DNA of 64,000 bases from NCBI GenBank assembly GCA_038373885.1, contig JAWZYV010011608.1, positions 496,001 to 560,000 of the forward strand, given 5' to 3'. Under the pieces are notes generated by a model that saw nothing but the letters and a program-made list of their open reading frames with translations, ran no database searches and was not told where the DNA came from. The position numbers were made by a program, and so were the translations under genes. Origin of the DNA: Cheiracanthium punctorium. Its lineage: Eukaryota; Arthropoda; Arachnida; Araneae; Cheiracanthiidae. Shown piece by piece: positions 33,344 through 46,147 of this stretch (its first letter is position 1; each line of letters begins with the position of its first letter).

Positions 33344-35239
33344 TTTTAGTAAATCATTTATGTTGCAATGCTTAGCTATTTTCAGAACACAGCAATCTCT
33401 TTACCATCATTAGCTTGATGTCTTCCATAAATTCTGAAAAGTTATCTATTAGTTTTTATTTGAATCATTTTTCAATAGGTTCATTATTTAGAGGACTGTA
33501 ATTTTAATATTTTTTCTTACCGTTACTTTGCAAGCAGAAATAATTTGTATCACAGAAAACTGAACTTACAGTTCCTTAAAAGGAAAGCAGAATTTTGGGG
33601 AATAGAGGAAAATAATTTATGTGAGCGCTTTTTCATATCTAGTTTATATGTTCGATCCATAACCAGCTGTAAAATTATAGGTGGCGTCTTTCAAGTTTGA
33701 AAATAATGATCTAACAAAAATCTGTCTCGTTACTCTTCAGAAATCGTATGTTATTTCATCTTCTATATGAATTTTTTTTTTTCGAAAAAAAAGATGAAAC
33801 TCGTATACATAACAATGCATACATGGGGTGTGTCCAGAACACTTCAAGGAGTTGGTAAAATATGTTGGTTTACTTCGTTAGTTACACACACAATAACACA
33901 CTTACTATTAGTGAAATTACAAGTCCATTATCACAATCTGAGGCTCCCATTTTACTTTTAACGAGTTAAAAAAATGCACCATCATGCTTGGACATGAATC
34001 ACTTCTGCAGCAGTTCTCGCTTGTTAAAAAGAGAAATTCTGGATTTTCAGTTATTTTGTACAGGTGTTTAGATTTAACTTAGAGATATCTGAATTTGAAT
34101 ACGGATAGTGCACAAAGAGGGAGTATAATCAAAAACTTGGATATGACATAAAAGAAAAAATATCTCTTTTAATCTTTTACTCTTAAGCTGAGTAACTAAA
34201 ATAAGTAAATAAAAAAATCAGTTCCATCTTTGATAAATCTCGAGGTTATTTGCCAAATATATTCGATTCATTGGAATGAAATTTAAAACTTACTTATGAG
34301 AAAAGATTTCGCCTGAAAGTAGTTTAAAAAGTACAGCTTTCTTTAATTATGCTTCACAATCAATTATAATTGTATTAGAAGACAATTAACCTGAATTTTA
34401 TTAACATGTCACACATGTAAAAAAATCATCTTAATCTCTGAACGAAGAGATCATACAGCTCAGGTCTGCATAATTTCATATAAATACCCAATACCAGATG
34501 CAGTCGCGAAATAAAGCATGCATGAATCCGACAAATATAGTAGATTTATGTAGATTTCATCACTAAAACTTTCACTGAAAATTGCAAACCATCAGTCAGG
34601 AATTTCATTTGATTAGCTGACAAAAATATGGTTTTAGCATGGACTTAAGACATAACCACGCCAACGCAAAAGATCGAAATAAGCAAAAACTTTCCACCTA
34701 ATAACAGTCTTTACACTCATTTAAGCAATTTTAATAAGCTTCTTAAACATGCGAAGTTTACATCATCGCTAACGTGAGTGATCGCGTACCCAAGGCACAC
34801 TCACGCATTCAGCAAAGAGTCTTGAAAGCATAATTAATAGCCAGATTCTGAGCCAATTCCACAATTAAAGTTCAAGGCCATTTACTGAGCCTTCGGCTAA
34901 ATAAACAGCGATAAGAGGATAAATAGAATAACTACGAAGGAGTACAATGAGATAAAAATTAACTGGAACACGAGGGCTATTGTCCATTGTCCGACACGAT
35001 TAGCAGCACAGCAGACGCTCCCAGAAAAGGAGAAGAAATTCCATCTTCTGTGCAAAAAGCTGAAAGCGGATGTCTGATCAGTGTTCTTCCGTTCGGCCAA
35101 AATGTGTTACAGATGTAATCGGAAGAACTGGAGATGTAAACCAGATTTATCTCCAGATGAAGGTTGATGATAGGATGATTCTTTTATTCACAGGAAGAAG
35201 AATCTGTTTTTCTTCTTTTCCCTTTCCATTGCTTTATAA
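33344..35239. other. Unique AT-rich sequence
   Basis: No bounded repeat or gene recognised. Short open frames lack domains. Confidence 0.35.
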
Positions 35240-35497
35240 CAGGGGTGTCCATACTTGCTTGGTCTGACGAACTGAGTCACAAATGATGGATTTTAGATAT
35301 TCTGAAACATACATGGGGAACCTCCAGCCCAATGGCCGGGTGTGGCCCGCCAAGGCTTTTGATCCTGCCCAAGGAACATATCCAAAACCCCATATAAAAC
35401 CATTCAAACTCCTATATAAATCCCAGTCATACGGCCCGCGACTTCGCTAACATCCTGAAGTTTGGCCCGCGACTTTTCAAAGGTTTGTCTATACCTG
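35240..35497. mobile_element. hAT-like MITE, 258 bp
   Basis: The left end CAGGGGTGTCCATAC and the right end, read inward as CAGGTATAGAC, are hAT-like, and the inside carries repeated GGCCCGCCAAGG / GGCCCGCGAC words. TTATAA borders both ends; because that word is a palindrome the true duplication length is unclear. Confidence 0.7.
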
Positions 35498-35988
35498 TTA
35501 TAAGGCCTCATTAACTGATTTCTTTCTATTTTTTATAAAGAAAATTAGCACGAAGAAAAAAGTATATAGTTTGGACAACAACAATATTAAATAATCTTTT
35601 AATACAATATGCAAAAGTCCAGTGTTGTAAAAAAAAGTACTTGAAGACTTCCAGAACAAAATAAACTAAAATTACAGTGGAGCACAGGTGACTGATTTTA
35701 ATTTTCGGTACTTCGTATTGCTGTGTATTTTTGTACTCGGTAAATAAGCTCATCAATAACAATCATCAGAAATTGGTCTATTTTAGTTGATCAGCATTTA
35801 ACTGAGCTAGTGAGAACTGCTCTAAAGAAGATGTTGACCAAAACTTTCTTCAACTGACGGCTAAAATAGACAACATTTGTAAAACATCCACAAGCAAATA
35901 AGTTGCTGGAGATTTGTTTTACAAGTTTATTTCATAGAATCAGTCCCAACAGAAAAATGTTTCTGAGTTATAGATTGTAGAGTTTATT
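35498..35988. other. Unique AT-rich sequence
   Basis: Nothing recognised. Confidence 0.3.
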
Positions 35989-37235
35989 CCAGACAGCACA
36001 GCAAACTTGATAAATCAAGCTTGCTGCAAGTTTCATGCAAGTCAATAAACTTGAATTAAGCTTGAAAATTTCAAGCGTGTAAGCTTAATGCAAGCTTCTA
36101 TCAAGTGTCCTAGTTCACACTCACCCAGCTTGCATTAAGCTTGACATATCAAGCTTAATTTCAAACTTAAAAATTTTCCCCCCAAAAAAATTTCTAAATG
36201 CACGGGGCGCCCATACTTTATTTTCCCACTTATTTACCCCTCTATGCTGAAATTTTAAGTTATTTTAATCTGTTTCCATCAAACGTCCGTGGCTGAGCTC
36301 GATCTCGGGAACTATGGGCTGGGAGGCCCGCGCGCTAACCGTTCCGCCAATAAGCCTCGGGCAGCTATGACTAAACTTTGACTGTTGTCACGCCGTTTTC
36401 TGGACAGATCGATCAGTGTATGGGCGATGCTGATAAGTTTCTTTTATTTTTCCATGGGATGAATCAAAATTTAAATAATGTTATGTGTGATTTATAGATT
36501 CTACTAATAGGGAAATAAGCATAACATAAACTTAAAAGCAGGACATGTTTTAAAACTTTCAATATCGCAACACTCATGTTGGGCAATACTGCTGGCCAAA
36601 ATCGAGACAAACGACTGATTTTGAAATCAATTTCGTAGTATAATTGTATTTTATTTTGAAATTTTCCATATTTGGGAAATATAGAATCTTTTTTTTTTTA
36701 ATTCTATGGTCAAGTACATTTATGACTGATTAATTATTTTGTGGAGCCCCGATTGCGCCTCATTCTACCACCCATAAAGTGAAGTATATTAACTAACTAA
36801 ATTGTGTTAATTATATTAAAATTTATTTTTAGGGCTAATTAATTAGTTAATGGAATTAACTAATGTTAATTAGATGTAAATAAAACTAAAACTCCCCTCG
36901 TGTTACACTTCAGAGGGGCTTATCCTATTCATTCCTTCCCCTTGCGTGTTCTAATGTCCAGGTTTTGTGCGATAATAAAATAAAACACAACTTTTACGAA
37001 CTTTTCTTTATTGAGCAAAACAAATTTGAGAAGCGCCAGACAATTAATGTCCATTCTCTTTCACGGATGGCGCCATCAACGCACGCTTTCGAAATGGAAA
37101 ATCAAGCTGTATTCCAGCTTGACAATTCAACTTGACTCCTGCTGCAAGCTTGATTTGAATTGAACTGTCAAGCTTGTATTAATACGTCAAATTCAAATAA
37201 ATGTCAAGCTTGTTTGAAGCTTATGTGCTGTCTGG
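35989..37235. mobile_element. 1.25-kb TIR element with AAGCTTGA arrays
   Basis: Ends CCAGACAGCACA and TGTGCTGTCTGG are perfect inverted repeats, and the pairing may continue outward as TTATTC / GAATAA. Within about 170 bases of each end the palindromic word CAAGCTTG and its half CAAGCTT recur many times, such as binding sites for a transposase would. No transposase frame. No target duplication could be read. A tRNA-like relic lies inside. Confidence 0.7.
36286..36363 (-). pseudogene. tRNA-like sequence
   Basis: On the minus strand TGGCGGAACGGTTAGCGCG fits a tRNA A box and D arm, followed by GGGCCTCCCAGCCC (anticodon-arm-like) and a poor B box (GAGATCGAGCTC). The acceptor stem is absent, so it is a tRNA relic or SINE head, nested in the TIR element. 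Confidence 0.55.
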
Positions 37236-39550
37236 GAATAACTTTCAAGAAGTTAAACAAAGTAACTATACCTTTGGAAATTGAATTTATTTAGATAAAA
37301 AATTATACATACTTATTTTATTTTCATTAGAGCCGTACTACTGACCTACGGAAGCCTCGATGTAGCCCCCTCTGTTTTATAACTAATTATTGAGCTCGAG
37401 TAAAATGGTCGATAATATCAATAAAACTCTTTTTCTTTAACTTTAGTTTGTATTTACTTATTTTATTGCTATTAAAACGGTGTACTTCGAAAAAATAATG
37501 TAACTTTGGACCATAAATAAAAAAAAAGAAAAAGAAAAAACTAATTATGTCAAACGCATCAAAAATTTCCTTTACAAGCTGTACTATACAATGCAATAAA
37601 TGATAAACCCGTGTCAATTACGAAATTTTCAGAAAAAAATTTTAAACGTCGAAAATTTAGCAGGCTGTGCAGTTCCATGGAGAATTTTTTCAAAAAGGTT
37701 TCATAAAAGGCACCGTTGTTTCATTTATTACAGTGTGTAGTGCAGCTTATGAAGGACCCTCTTGAATTTTTTCGAATTCTTGACACGGTTAGTTTATTTT
37801 CATCTGTGTAGAAAGACCGTGAGGGAGATTTTGCATCTTACTCACTTTTCCGTAATTTTTGCTTTGAGGAAAATACTTTGAGAAATGGCATATTTTTGGC
37901 ATACTCAATAATGTTTGACTTTCGAATATGAAAATGGCTGTTTCCAAGGATATGAGTAAAGCATAACTGTATAATTTGGCAATATTAAAGAAAACGAGTT
38001 GCCTTCATTGGCTGACTCATTACATCTTTTTTTTTTTCTTTTTTTAATCTGAAGAAAGCACATTTGGCTGAAATCTACTGCTCCCGAAAAGGATAGGTAA
38101 TCGACAATGTCTGCAGGAAAAAGAAAAGCTCTTCCAGAAGAAAAACGGCTAAATTTTTGCGTATCCTTTGGCTTTTGCATTTACGAATAAGTTTTTATAA
38201 TATGCACTACGAAGAGAGAGAGAATTTTCTTGCACTTCATCTACTTTTTTTTTAGCTTCGCTGTTTTACATTTGACTTTCAGTAGGTTCTGAAATGTAAC
38301 ATTTCATAGTTAAGAAAAAGAGAGGACTATATAAATAATGGGAAAAGAAAAGCGAAGAACATTCTTCCCTTTCAAGAAATCGCTATTCTGGATAAGGAAA
38401 ATACGGAAGAATGCAATCGAACAGCACAATTTATTTTATGACCTTCTGCTCTCTCTCTGCGGCGAAATTCTGTTCCGAAAGATTCGATGCTCTTGGCCAT
38501 TAACATAAGTTCGATTTCAGAGTCGTAATCTTTTCCCAACCGTATTCCTCCTACCCCCCCCCCCCCCCCAAGAAATTTTCTTCCTTGGTAAATGTACCAG
38601 AATAAAAATACCGAGTGTTTTATTTTTATTTCTAAAACATAACATTCAGAGCGAGTATAATGTGTATGGAAAAGTTTCAAATTGAAAGGGGGGAATATGG
38701 GAATAAGTAAGGCGTATGATGTAGATCACATATAATATTCACTATAATTTGTTTTCAGTTTCTTAAATTTAATCTGTTAATTTTTATTTTTGTTCTCATT
38801 TTGCCTTACTTCGGCTTTCAAAATTTGTATTTCGCTTTTTTCCCCCGCATGCAATAGCATTTCATGCAGTAGCCTTCTGCTCCCCCAGTGTTGACTGTTA
38901 TTTTGGCATACTTTATTTCATTTATTTTTAACGACATGGGCCGGCTTTTAAAATTATTCAATCGCTGCTTGTTTATTTTAATTTCATTGGTCGTAATTTA
39001 TTATACTGTAATTGGCGTTAATTATCTGGGCTCGTCGATGTCAAGTCCATTCGTCATCTGATTTTTCTCGTTCACTCCACCGTTTTTCGATTATAAAGTA
39101 AAGACGTAATTTTTTATTGCTCTGGGCCACCACCAGACTGCGATATTTAATATGTTCATTTTAAGCTGCCTTCTCGATAAAACAGTTTTATATTCAAGAA
39201 CTTAAAGTCCTCATATTTTATTGCAACTAAGTGTGTCATCGTAAGTATGTTTTTTGCGACTGCAATGCCTTTTAATCACAAACGTAAAATCGTAATTTCT
39301 ACAGTACAAGGCGAAGCAGTTTACTAGAGATTAGTCTTGTTTTTAATATTCATTTTTAATGTTGAACCTAGGTTTAACCTTCTGACTGCCATCATTTAAA
39401 AGAAGCATCGGAGAAGATTCCCCTTCTGTGATGAGTGTTTGAGTTATTTCCTTTCAGTCATGGGCGTTTGAATGATCCACTGAGACCGAATATTGTGCAA
39501 AGGTGCAAAGCTGATTTCGAAGGAGCCATCGATCTCTTATTTGTAACAAA
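37236..39550. other. Unique sequence, mixed composition
   Basis: No gene recognised. A run of 15 C lies at 38557-38571, and T-rich tracts at 38027-38046. The part at 38980-39070 (GGTCGTAATTTATTATACTG, GGCGTTAATTATCTGGGC) has homeodomain-type cores. Confidence 0.3.
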
Positions 39551-39708
39551 CAGGGGCGTAGCCAAGCTTTTAAAATTATTCAATCATGAGGAATTTTTTT
39601 GCCATACAAAATGCATATTCTTCACTACATTATGACACACACGTATACATATATATGAGTTGTAGTAGTCGTAACCCTCCCCATGAAAAATTTCTGGCTA
39701 CGCCCCTG
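39551..39708 (-). mobile_element. hAT MITE of the CGTAGCC family, reversed
   Basis: Ends CAGGGGCGTAGCCAAG and CTGGCTACGCCCCTG; perfect 8-bp duplication GTAACAAA at 39543-39550 and 39709-39716. The first G-run segment near 39570 is replaced or lost. Confidence 0.92.
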
Positions 39709-40148
39709 GTAACAAATGATTGGTTAAAACTTTTTATTCTTGTTTTAATAAAGAATATCGATTAATAGATGTGGAGCAATTTGGATTTAAGTATTAAAGG
39801 TACTGGAAAATAAAGTTGTTCTTTCGTATGTCAGTATTTCTTCTATCCAAAACTATTGAAGGTAGCTGTACGAAATTGGGCACGTACGTGAGTTTTTTAA
39901 CGTAGGTGCTAGATCAGACAGCATTTCCCAAAACAAGTAACTTTTAAGGAGTATAGGAGGATAGATGTTATTCTCACATACCTCTTTCTATCTCAAACTA
40001 ATAAAAAAAAGAGATATCTATAAAATTATTGCTTCAAAGTACAGCATTCACGAATACTTAAAAATCAATTTCAGGACAATTTGAAACTCATCCTCCAAGA
40101 AGGGTAGATGGACACCCTCCCCTTTTTAAAAATATATCTCTTGAAATA

Positions 40149-40181
<33 letters not shown>

Positions 40182-41534
40182 AAATTCTTGTTTTAAAATG
40201 TAACAAATAAGTACCTTATGTTTAGGCACGTCTGTAATTAAAAATTTTTTGAAAACTTATTTGTTTGAATTTAATGTATAAAAACAGCATTACTTTCCGC
40301 TACATTTAATATTTCAATGATTTTTTAAAATAAATTGATATCACTAAAACACTTTTTTTATAGGTTTAGAGTCAATAACACTCTAGAAAAAGAAGATAGT
40401 ATTTTTGGTTATGTGTTAAGCAGCCTGTTGCTTTTATGTATTCTTTGATTGGCTAATTTATCTAGTCTAGCCATATAATCATGATGAGAGATAGCTGCAC
40501 ACATGTGATAAGGCATTGCTTGCCTTTCCGGTGGGTGTATGCAGGCTTTTTAATGACCATCAATAACGATAAGGGAAGTAGAATAATTTGCATAAAATGT
40601 TAATTATCAGTACTGTTTCTAAAAATATTCATGGAAAAATAATATTCATCATCATTAGTGGTAATGTAACATGGGAAAGCTATGTTGATTTTTTTAAAGA
40701 AAAGGTAAACAAATTATTCATCCACAAGTAAAAGTCATGTTGTGTATGATTAAGTAATATCATCATCGCCATGGCAAATGTATGTTCTTCAATACCTACA
40801 CCCAAAACCTGTTATAAGTGGTTGTATTTTGTATGTTTGGTATACGATAATTACAATGTCTGGAAATATTTTCAATATTTTTGTGTTGTGTGCAAATATA
40901 TAGAATTTATAAGACAGCAGGCTACAAAATCAACTTTCCAATACAGGTTGAGATGTGTTGGATGTGGATATCCGTATCTGCATCAGGGGATATCCGTAAG
41001 AAAATAAAGATGCGCTTCCATGCAAATGAGAAAAATCTGTCCGTATTTGTATCCATTTCATTTTCGGTGGATCTAATATGCGATATTTTGAATGGATTTT
41101 AGCATATTAAAATAATTTAAAAGTATTCCTTTTTGTAGCCCTGAAAAAAAAAACTGTGCACATTAAAATCAATACCGGTCGTGCGAGGGTATTCCATAAT
41201 ATATATACCAAATTTGAGCTCAATCGAACGCACTGTTTGGAAGCTATCGTGTTCACTCTCTCTCTCTCTCTCTCACACACATACGCACGCACTAACACTC
41301 ACATACATAAATACATCGCCCTAAAAATGGCATAAATAAGTTCAGAAGACCCCAAAACGTGTTAATATATCAAAAACTCGGCTTCTTCCCTGATTACAAT
41401 ATTTTCCTTTCGCTGTACATGTTTGGAAAGTTGTTGTTGTTGTTGTGAACGCTTTTTTCTGCTCAGAATGTAAAGTGCTTTCAAGTTTTTGCATATTGTT
41501 ATGCTTTTTTGTAGCAGTGTAATCAAAAAATCTG
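39709..41534. other. Unique AT-rich sequence with simple repeats
   Basis: A run of 30 A at 40150-40179 and a (TC)n(AC)n microsatellite at about 41255-41282. No gene seen; overlapping frames near 40771-41102 show no domain. Confidence 0.4.
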
Positions 41535-42102
41535 TGTTAAATAGTTTTAAAAAAATGTGTTAAATAGTTAAAAAAATGGTGTCAAATAGTTAAATTTCGC
41601 TTTTTATTGCATCAAAATCGGCTAACTAGAACGCGAGATATGGAGTTTTATGTTTCTCCATTGACTAGCATAATCTAGAAATCAAGAGAAATATGGGTCG
41701 TACGCCTTCGATAACCTCATTTTTGGGGACTTATTTTTGCGCCAAATTTGACAATATTTTGCCAAAAGTCACCAAGCTTTTCGACATTTTGGTCATTTGG
41801 CTCGATTTTCCCAATGGGGCTTGTAAAGTTAGTTTTTCTGCATTAGCATGCATAATAGCCTACTATTACTCTTCTATTACGCAATCACAATCGAATCTGT
41901 TCTATTACGGTTCTATGCACGGATAGTTATTTCTGGAAGCTTCCCCAGTGTTCGTCGTAACCTATAAAAGCAGCCCTGGTGGTTGCCCAGTTCAGTCTCT
42001 GTCTTGCTGTAGCCTGCGAACGGAGCAGATGCCGTTCTGCCAAAGCGTAAGGGTGGGTTTTAATTGATGTTTATTATTCTATGTAAAGGAGAGCTCATTC
42101 CT
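41535..42102 (+). mobile_element. LTR, 5' part, same family as 51609-52611
   Basis: From about 41580 it aligns with the reverse complement of 52611-52320: CAAATAGTTA, ACTAGAACG(C/T)GA(G/A)ATATGGA, TTTTTGGGGACTTAT, GCCAAATTTG, CCAATGGGGCTTGTAAAGTT. On the plus strand TATAAAAG at 41963-41970 is followed about 28 bases later by TTCAGTCT, a good core promoter. The R/U5 end differs from the other copies or is lost. It is bordered by the TTAA element that starts at 42107. Confidence 0.7.
41963..41997 (+). promoter_or_regulatory. LTR core promoter
   Basis: TATAAAAG and a TTCAGTCT initiator at standard spacing within the LTR. Confidence 0.6.
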
Positions 42103-42106
42103 TTAA

Positions 42107-43352
42107 GGGGGACAGCCTACTTTTAAAATGCCCAAAAAATCGATTTTGAGATTTTTATCTCATTAAATAGCTTACTTTATTCTAAAAAGATTGATACCAA
42201 CCATTTTTCTGTATGACATTTATTTGTTGAGATAGAAAGGAAAATGTAAACGCAAGTTGGGCAGCATGCTGTAGAAGCTGCAACTAAGGTTGACACTCAA
42301 AGCATAAAAGAGGCAGACTAGAAATGTACAGAATTTAATTTAGAAACTCGAAGAGCCAGAAAATGCTCATCAGTTTCTCAGTTTGAGGCAATAAAAGAAA
42401 ACGAAGGCATTGTGCATGAAAGCGGAAAATTTTAAATCGGAAATTTCTATAAACGTGAAATAAAGATCAAATTTTTATGTTGCAAAGTTAAAAATAAATA
42501 AATATATATATGGATATAATTATTAAAATAACTTCAAAACATGTACTTTACCAATATTAATGCCTTTATATCCTAAAAATGTATCTTTTGTTAAGGTATG
42601 TACATATATTTTCATATTTACAATTGTCGAGCTTTTCTTTAGACTGATGTTTCTTAAGCCATATTACAACATATTTTGGGTTAATCATATTAAGTACTCC
42701 GTAAAATTATTCTTAAATAGTAAATGTTTCATTAGAAAATGTTTTTAACTTTTAAAAATTAAAATTTATGTTCCAAAACAACAATTTGAACTTTAATTGG
42801 CGTTTTCTCAAAACAAACTGCACACTGTTTTTCAAGTTTGCGCGCATGATATTTTAAAAACTATTTAAGATATCAAGTTGAAATTTTTCTCAGGCATTTA
42901 TTCTAATATAATGAACAAAATGAACTAAAATGAAATGGTTGTTTTTCATAGAAAAAAAGTTATGATTGTAAAACTATCAAAATTTTTAGATTAAATGATT
43001 TTTTTAAATTTAAATTATGAAAATAATTAAACCATTTTAGTTTAGATTGTTAATTTGAATGTTTTGTTTAATTTAGAAAAAAATTATGAGGTTCAAAGGA
43101 ATTCTAATTGAGATATCTTGCGCGCAGTGGGAAAGTACCCTTGAATTTTTTTTTCCAATATGGTGTGGTAAAATAATATTTTTAAAATTATCACCTTTAT
43201 AATAAACTAAAATATTATTTTTAATCAATAATGTCATAGTAGTTAACTGAAAAAAAAGCTATGTTTCTGCATGCATTCATTATTTTTTTTAAATTTATGA
43301 AAGTTGATCTAAAATTTATACATTTTCCCATTCTTAAAAGTAGGCTGTCCCC
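42107..43352. mobile_element. Non-autonomous TTAA element, piggyBac-like
   Basis: TTAA flanks both ends (42103-42106, 43353-43356). Terminal repeats read GGGGGACAGCCTACTTTTAA at the left and, inward from the right, GGGGACAGCCTACTTTTAAG. The 1.25-kb inside is AT-rich with no transposase. The assignment to piggyBac rests on the TTAA target; Kolobok uses the same target and cannot be excluded. Confidence 0.8.
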
Positions 43353-43714
43353 TTAACGCTGTTGCACAGTGTGTTATGAAGCCTCCCTTCTATACCATCG
43401 TCCTAAAGTGTGTCCCTACGAACAACACTGTATAAATGTACAAGTTTAATATTTCTGCATCAGGAGTTAGGCTGATTGCCAAATAAATAATATTCATCAC
43501 TATACATGTAGGTATACATGCCAGGAAAATTCCCACTGATAAACAAGAGTATGTCAGTTGCGTACTTTGTAAAGTATAGCACTCATGACAAACAACAAAA
43601 CTGCGCTTTTTCTCTTACTAAGAAACGACACCAATCACTTCGTTTGCATGGTCACTTTAAAAATTTCTTTAGAATGACCATTTACTTTGGTTTCTGCCAT
43701 GAGGCTTCATTATG

Positions 43715-44261
43715 GGGTTATCACACTAACGTAAAATCCGATTAACTTTTTGTTGGATCGACTTTTTCGTCAGACTAAAGGCGAAGTTTTCCTTAAGGGT
43801 TGTAAAAGTAAACAATCTTTCTCCAACGCCAAATAGTCGTGGCATGTTAAGGTATCGCTGATTTGGCGAGTAGGTTGTCATCATTTTACTAATCGTGACT
43901 TAGTTTCTAGGATAATCCTTTCGTCGGTATATTTACATCGGATCAACGGTGATTTATTATTGTTTGTGATACTTAAATGGACTACATTTATCAAAATAAT
44001 AATTGATTCGTTAGTAAAATCAACTTCTTATTCCACACTCTACTTGCACACGACCATACTTTTCTCACTTTGAGCCAAGCTTCGAACCGTAGTCGAGACG
44101 TTCGAAGCAGAAAGAAGTACTCTGATTGGCCGAAATTTCGACCGACTTGGAAGTTTTTTCGTTCGGAAAGCAGAAAGCGAGATATCACCATCGTCAAGGT
44201 AACGGCAGAGAAAGCTGTTCGGCTAGAAAGTTGCTCAGATTTCTAGCTAGTGTGATAACCC
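43715..44261. mobile_element. TIR element GGGTTATCACACTA, 547 bp
   Basis: The left end GGGTTATCACACTAACG and the right end, read inward as GGGTTATCACACTAGCT, form the inverted repeats. The flanks CATTATG and TATTATG agree at six of seven positions and may be the duplication. The interior is GC-richer with words like CGAAGC and TTCGACC. Superfamily not assigned. Confidence 0.7.
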
Positions 44262-45521
44262 TATTATGCAATTGAAAAAAAACTGTAAATTTTGGTTCCA
44301 AGAACAGCAACTCAAAATAAATATTTTATACTGTTTGACTGACTTTAACCTGTTTGCTCCTACTATTGCTAGGACGCGACAACAGCGATTCTCCCTTTCT
44401 GTACCCATCGTCAATTCCCGGCATCGATCTCTCGCAAATCGATCTTTCCCGACTCGCATGCAAACGCTCGCTGGCGTGTCTTTACAACGATGTTAGCGAA
44501 CAGGTTAAATGCGCTTTTGTCTATCTCTTCGAAGAATTCTGCTTTCCCTTACAAGTGTCGCCCATGACACGTGCCCTACCTGCCATACCTTTGATACGCC
44601 ACTTACATGTAACTACACATACATAGAATCGATCAAATATCTTTCTAACACTGACTCTCTAACAGTATATTGATTTCTCTATTTAATTCTAGAATAATAA
44701 TATTTTGCTGTATCCGAGTTATCTCGTTTACTCATACCTTTCTCGACAAATTAACCCTGGTAGGCGAGCGGCTCAGATAAAGCTCTAATCGCGAAAATCC
44801 AAGAATCTCATTTCATCTAATCCTTCTAATTGTCCTCAATGGAACTTCGGCGACGTACATTCCGCCATCTTTAATGACCTAGAGAAAAAAGGAAAAGAAA
44901 TCGAACAGCATTATATGTTCTCCTTCAAAATGGTCATTCTGGATCTGGAAAAATTTCAGAGTAGGAAAACTGCTAAGCGCAAGAATTTATTCTTTTTATG
45001 GAACTGTTTTTTTTTTTTTTTCGATTCCCCAAGGAAGGAAGCGTCTCGTCTTGCCATTACCATAATTCTGATTTCGGAATAGTAATTTCTTTCTCTCTTT
45101 TTTTTTTCTCCCCCTTTATGCACCAGGAGACGCCATTTTCTGCTCGTGTGCCGAGCAATTGCATAAAAGGAAATATCGCGAGATTTAGGGCCAAAATTTC
45201 TGCTCGCACGAAATTGGAAGGAACATAAATATGGCGGGAAGGCTGATATATTGCGGAACACGTCAAGATGATGCAAAAAGAAATGTTCTTCTTGGAATAG
45301 ATTTCTAAGGTCACAGGTAGGATTCGATGAATGAAACTGCAAAGCGAAAATTCGATTTCACGTGAGAAAATCACAACTCTGATTCATAATGGACAGGAAT
45401 TTATTTTGTCCATTGTGAATTCGGAATACTTAAAACTATAGCTTTGATTCACCTTTCGCTTGATGTGCATAAGTGGAAGGCGTGAGAATTATGAAATTTT
45501 TCATTCCGTAAGCATAAATTA
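44262..45521. other. Unique, partly CpG-rich sequence
   Basis: The stretch 44360-44600 is relatively CpG-rich (GGACGCGACAACAGCGATTC, TCGATCTCTCGCAAATCGAT) with overlapping open frames on both strands but no recognised domain. 45000-45350 is similar. Neither looks like a known repeat. Confidence 0.3.
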
Positions 45522-46147
45522 CACCGGTCAACACGATTTTTGGGTCTGACTTCTACATGTTAAATTTTAGTTTCTCCTACGCCAAAACTAAGGAAAATAA
45601 TTTTTTTTTTATATGAAAGTTTGCTTTTGTAGAAATTAAAGCAATTTTTCAATTTTTTGGCAAAAATCACTGATTTATATATATTTTTTTTTAATAATCC
45701 CACTCTAAATTATGATCAGAAAAGTTTTTGTTGGATATAAAAGTCTTTTTTTATTCAAGATTTGTGATAAAGAATAACATATAAATGTAAAATAATAAGA
45801 AATTAATGTCTAAAAGTGAATATTTTTCGTATTTCTTTTATGTTCGTATGAGCGAATAATAATACAAACAAATAATAATATTACAAATAATACTACAAGC
45901 AATACTACAGAGTTACAAATAATAATGCAGTTTACTTTCGGGTTAATCAAAGTGCTGCCATCTTCCGTTTATGAAATAAATTAAAATGTACTTATCGACG
46001 TAAATCAGACAAAAGCAAACTTTAAAGAACTAAATATGAAAATTTAAGTGTTTTTCAATGTCTGGAATCAGAATTTAATCATGAGAACAGACCCCCTCCC
46101 CTATCGTTTTATTTTTATTTATTTATTTATTTTTTTGTTGACCGGTG
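45522..46147. mobile_element. TIR element CACCGGTCAACA, 626 bp
   Basis: The ends CACCGGTCAACA and TGTTGACCGGTG pair perfectly, and TTA lies on both sides (45519-45521, 46148-46150). No coding content. A 3-bp TTA duplication is compatible with PIF/Harbinger, but the short TIR leaves this open. Confidence 0.75.

Noticed and set aside
36286..36363. Functional tRNA gene
   Set aside because: B box is mutated and the acceptor stem is missing.
44956..45374. Overlapping minus-strand frames of 128 and 105 codons
   Set aside because: Lysine- and serine-rich translation with homopolymers, no domain, and the frames conflict with each other.
46048..46147. N-terminal part of the LINE relic frame
   Set aside because: This part belongs to the neighbouring TIR element, so the Met start is an artefact of the junction.
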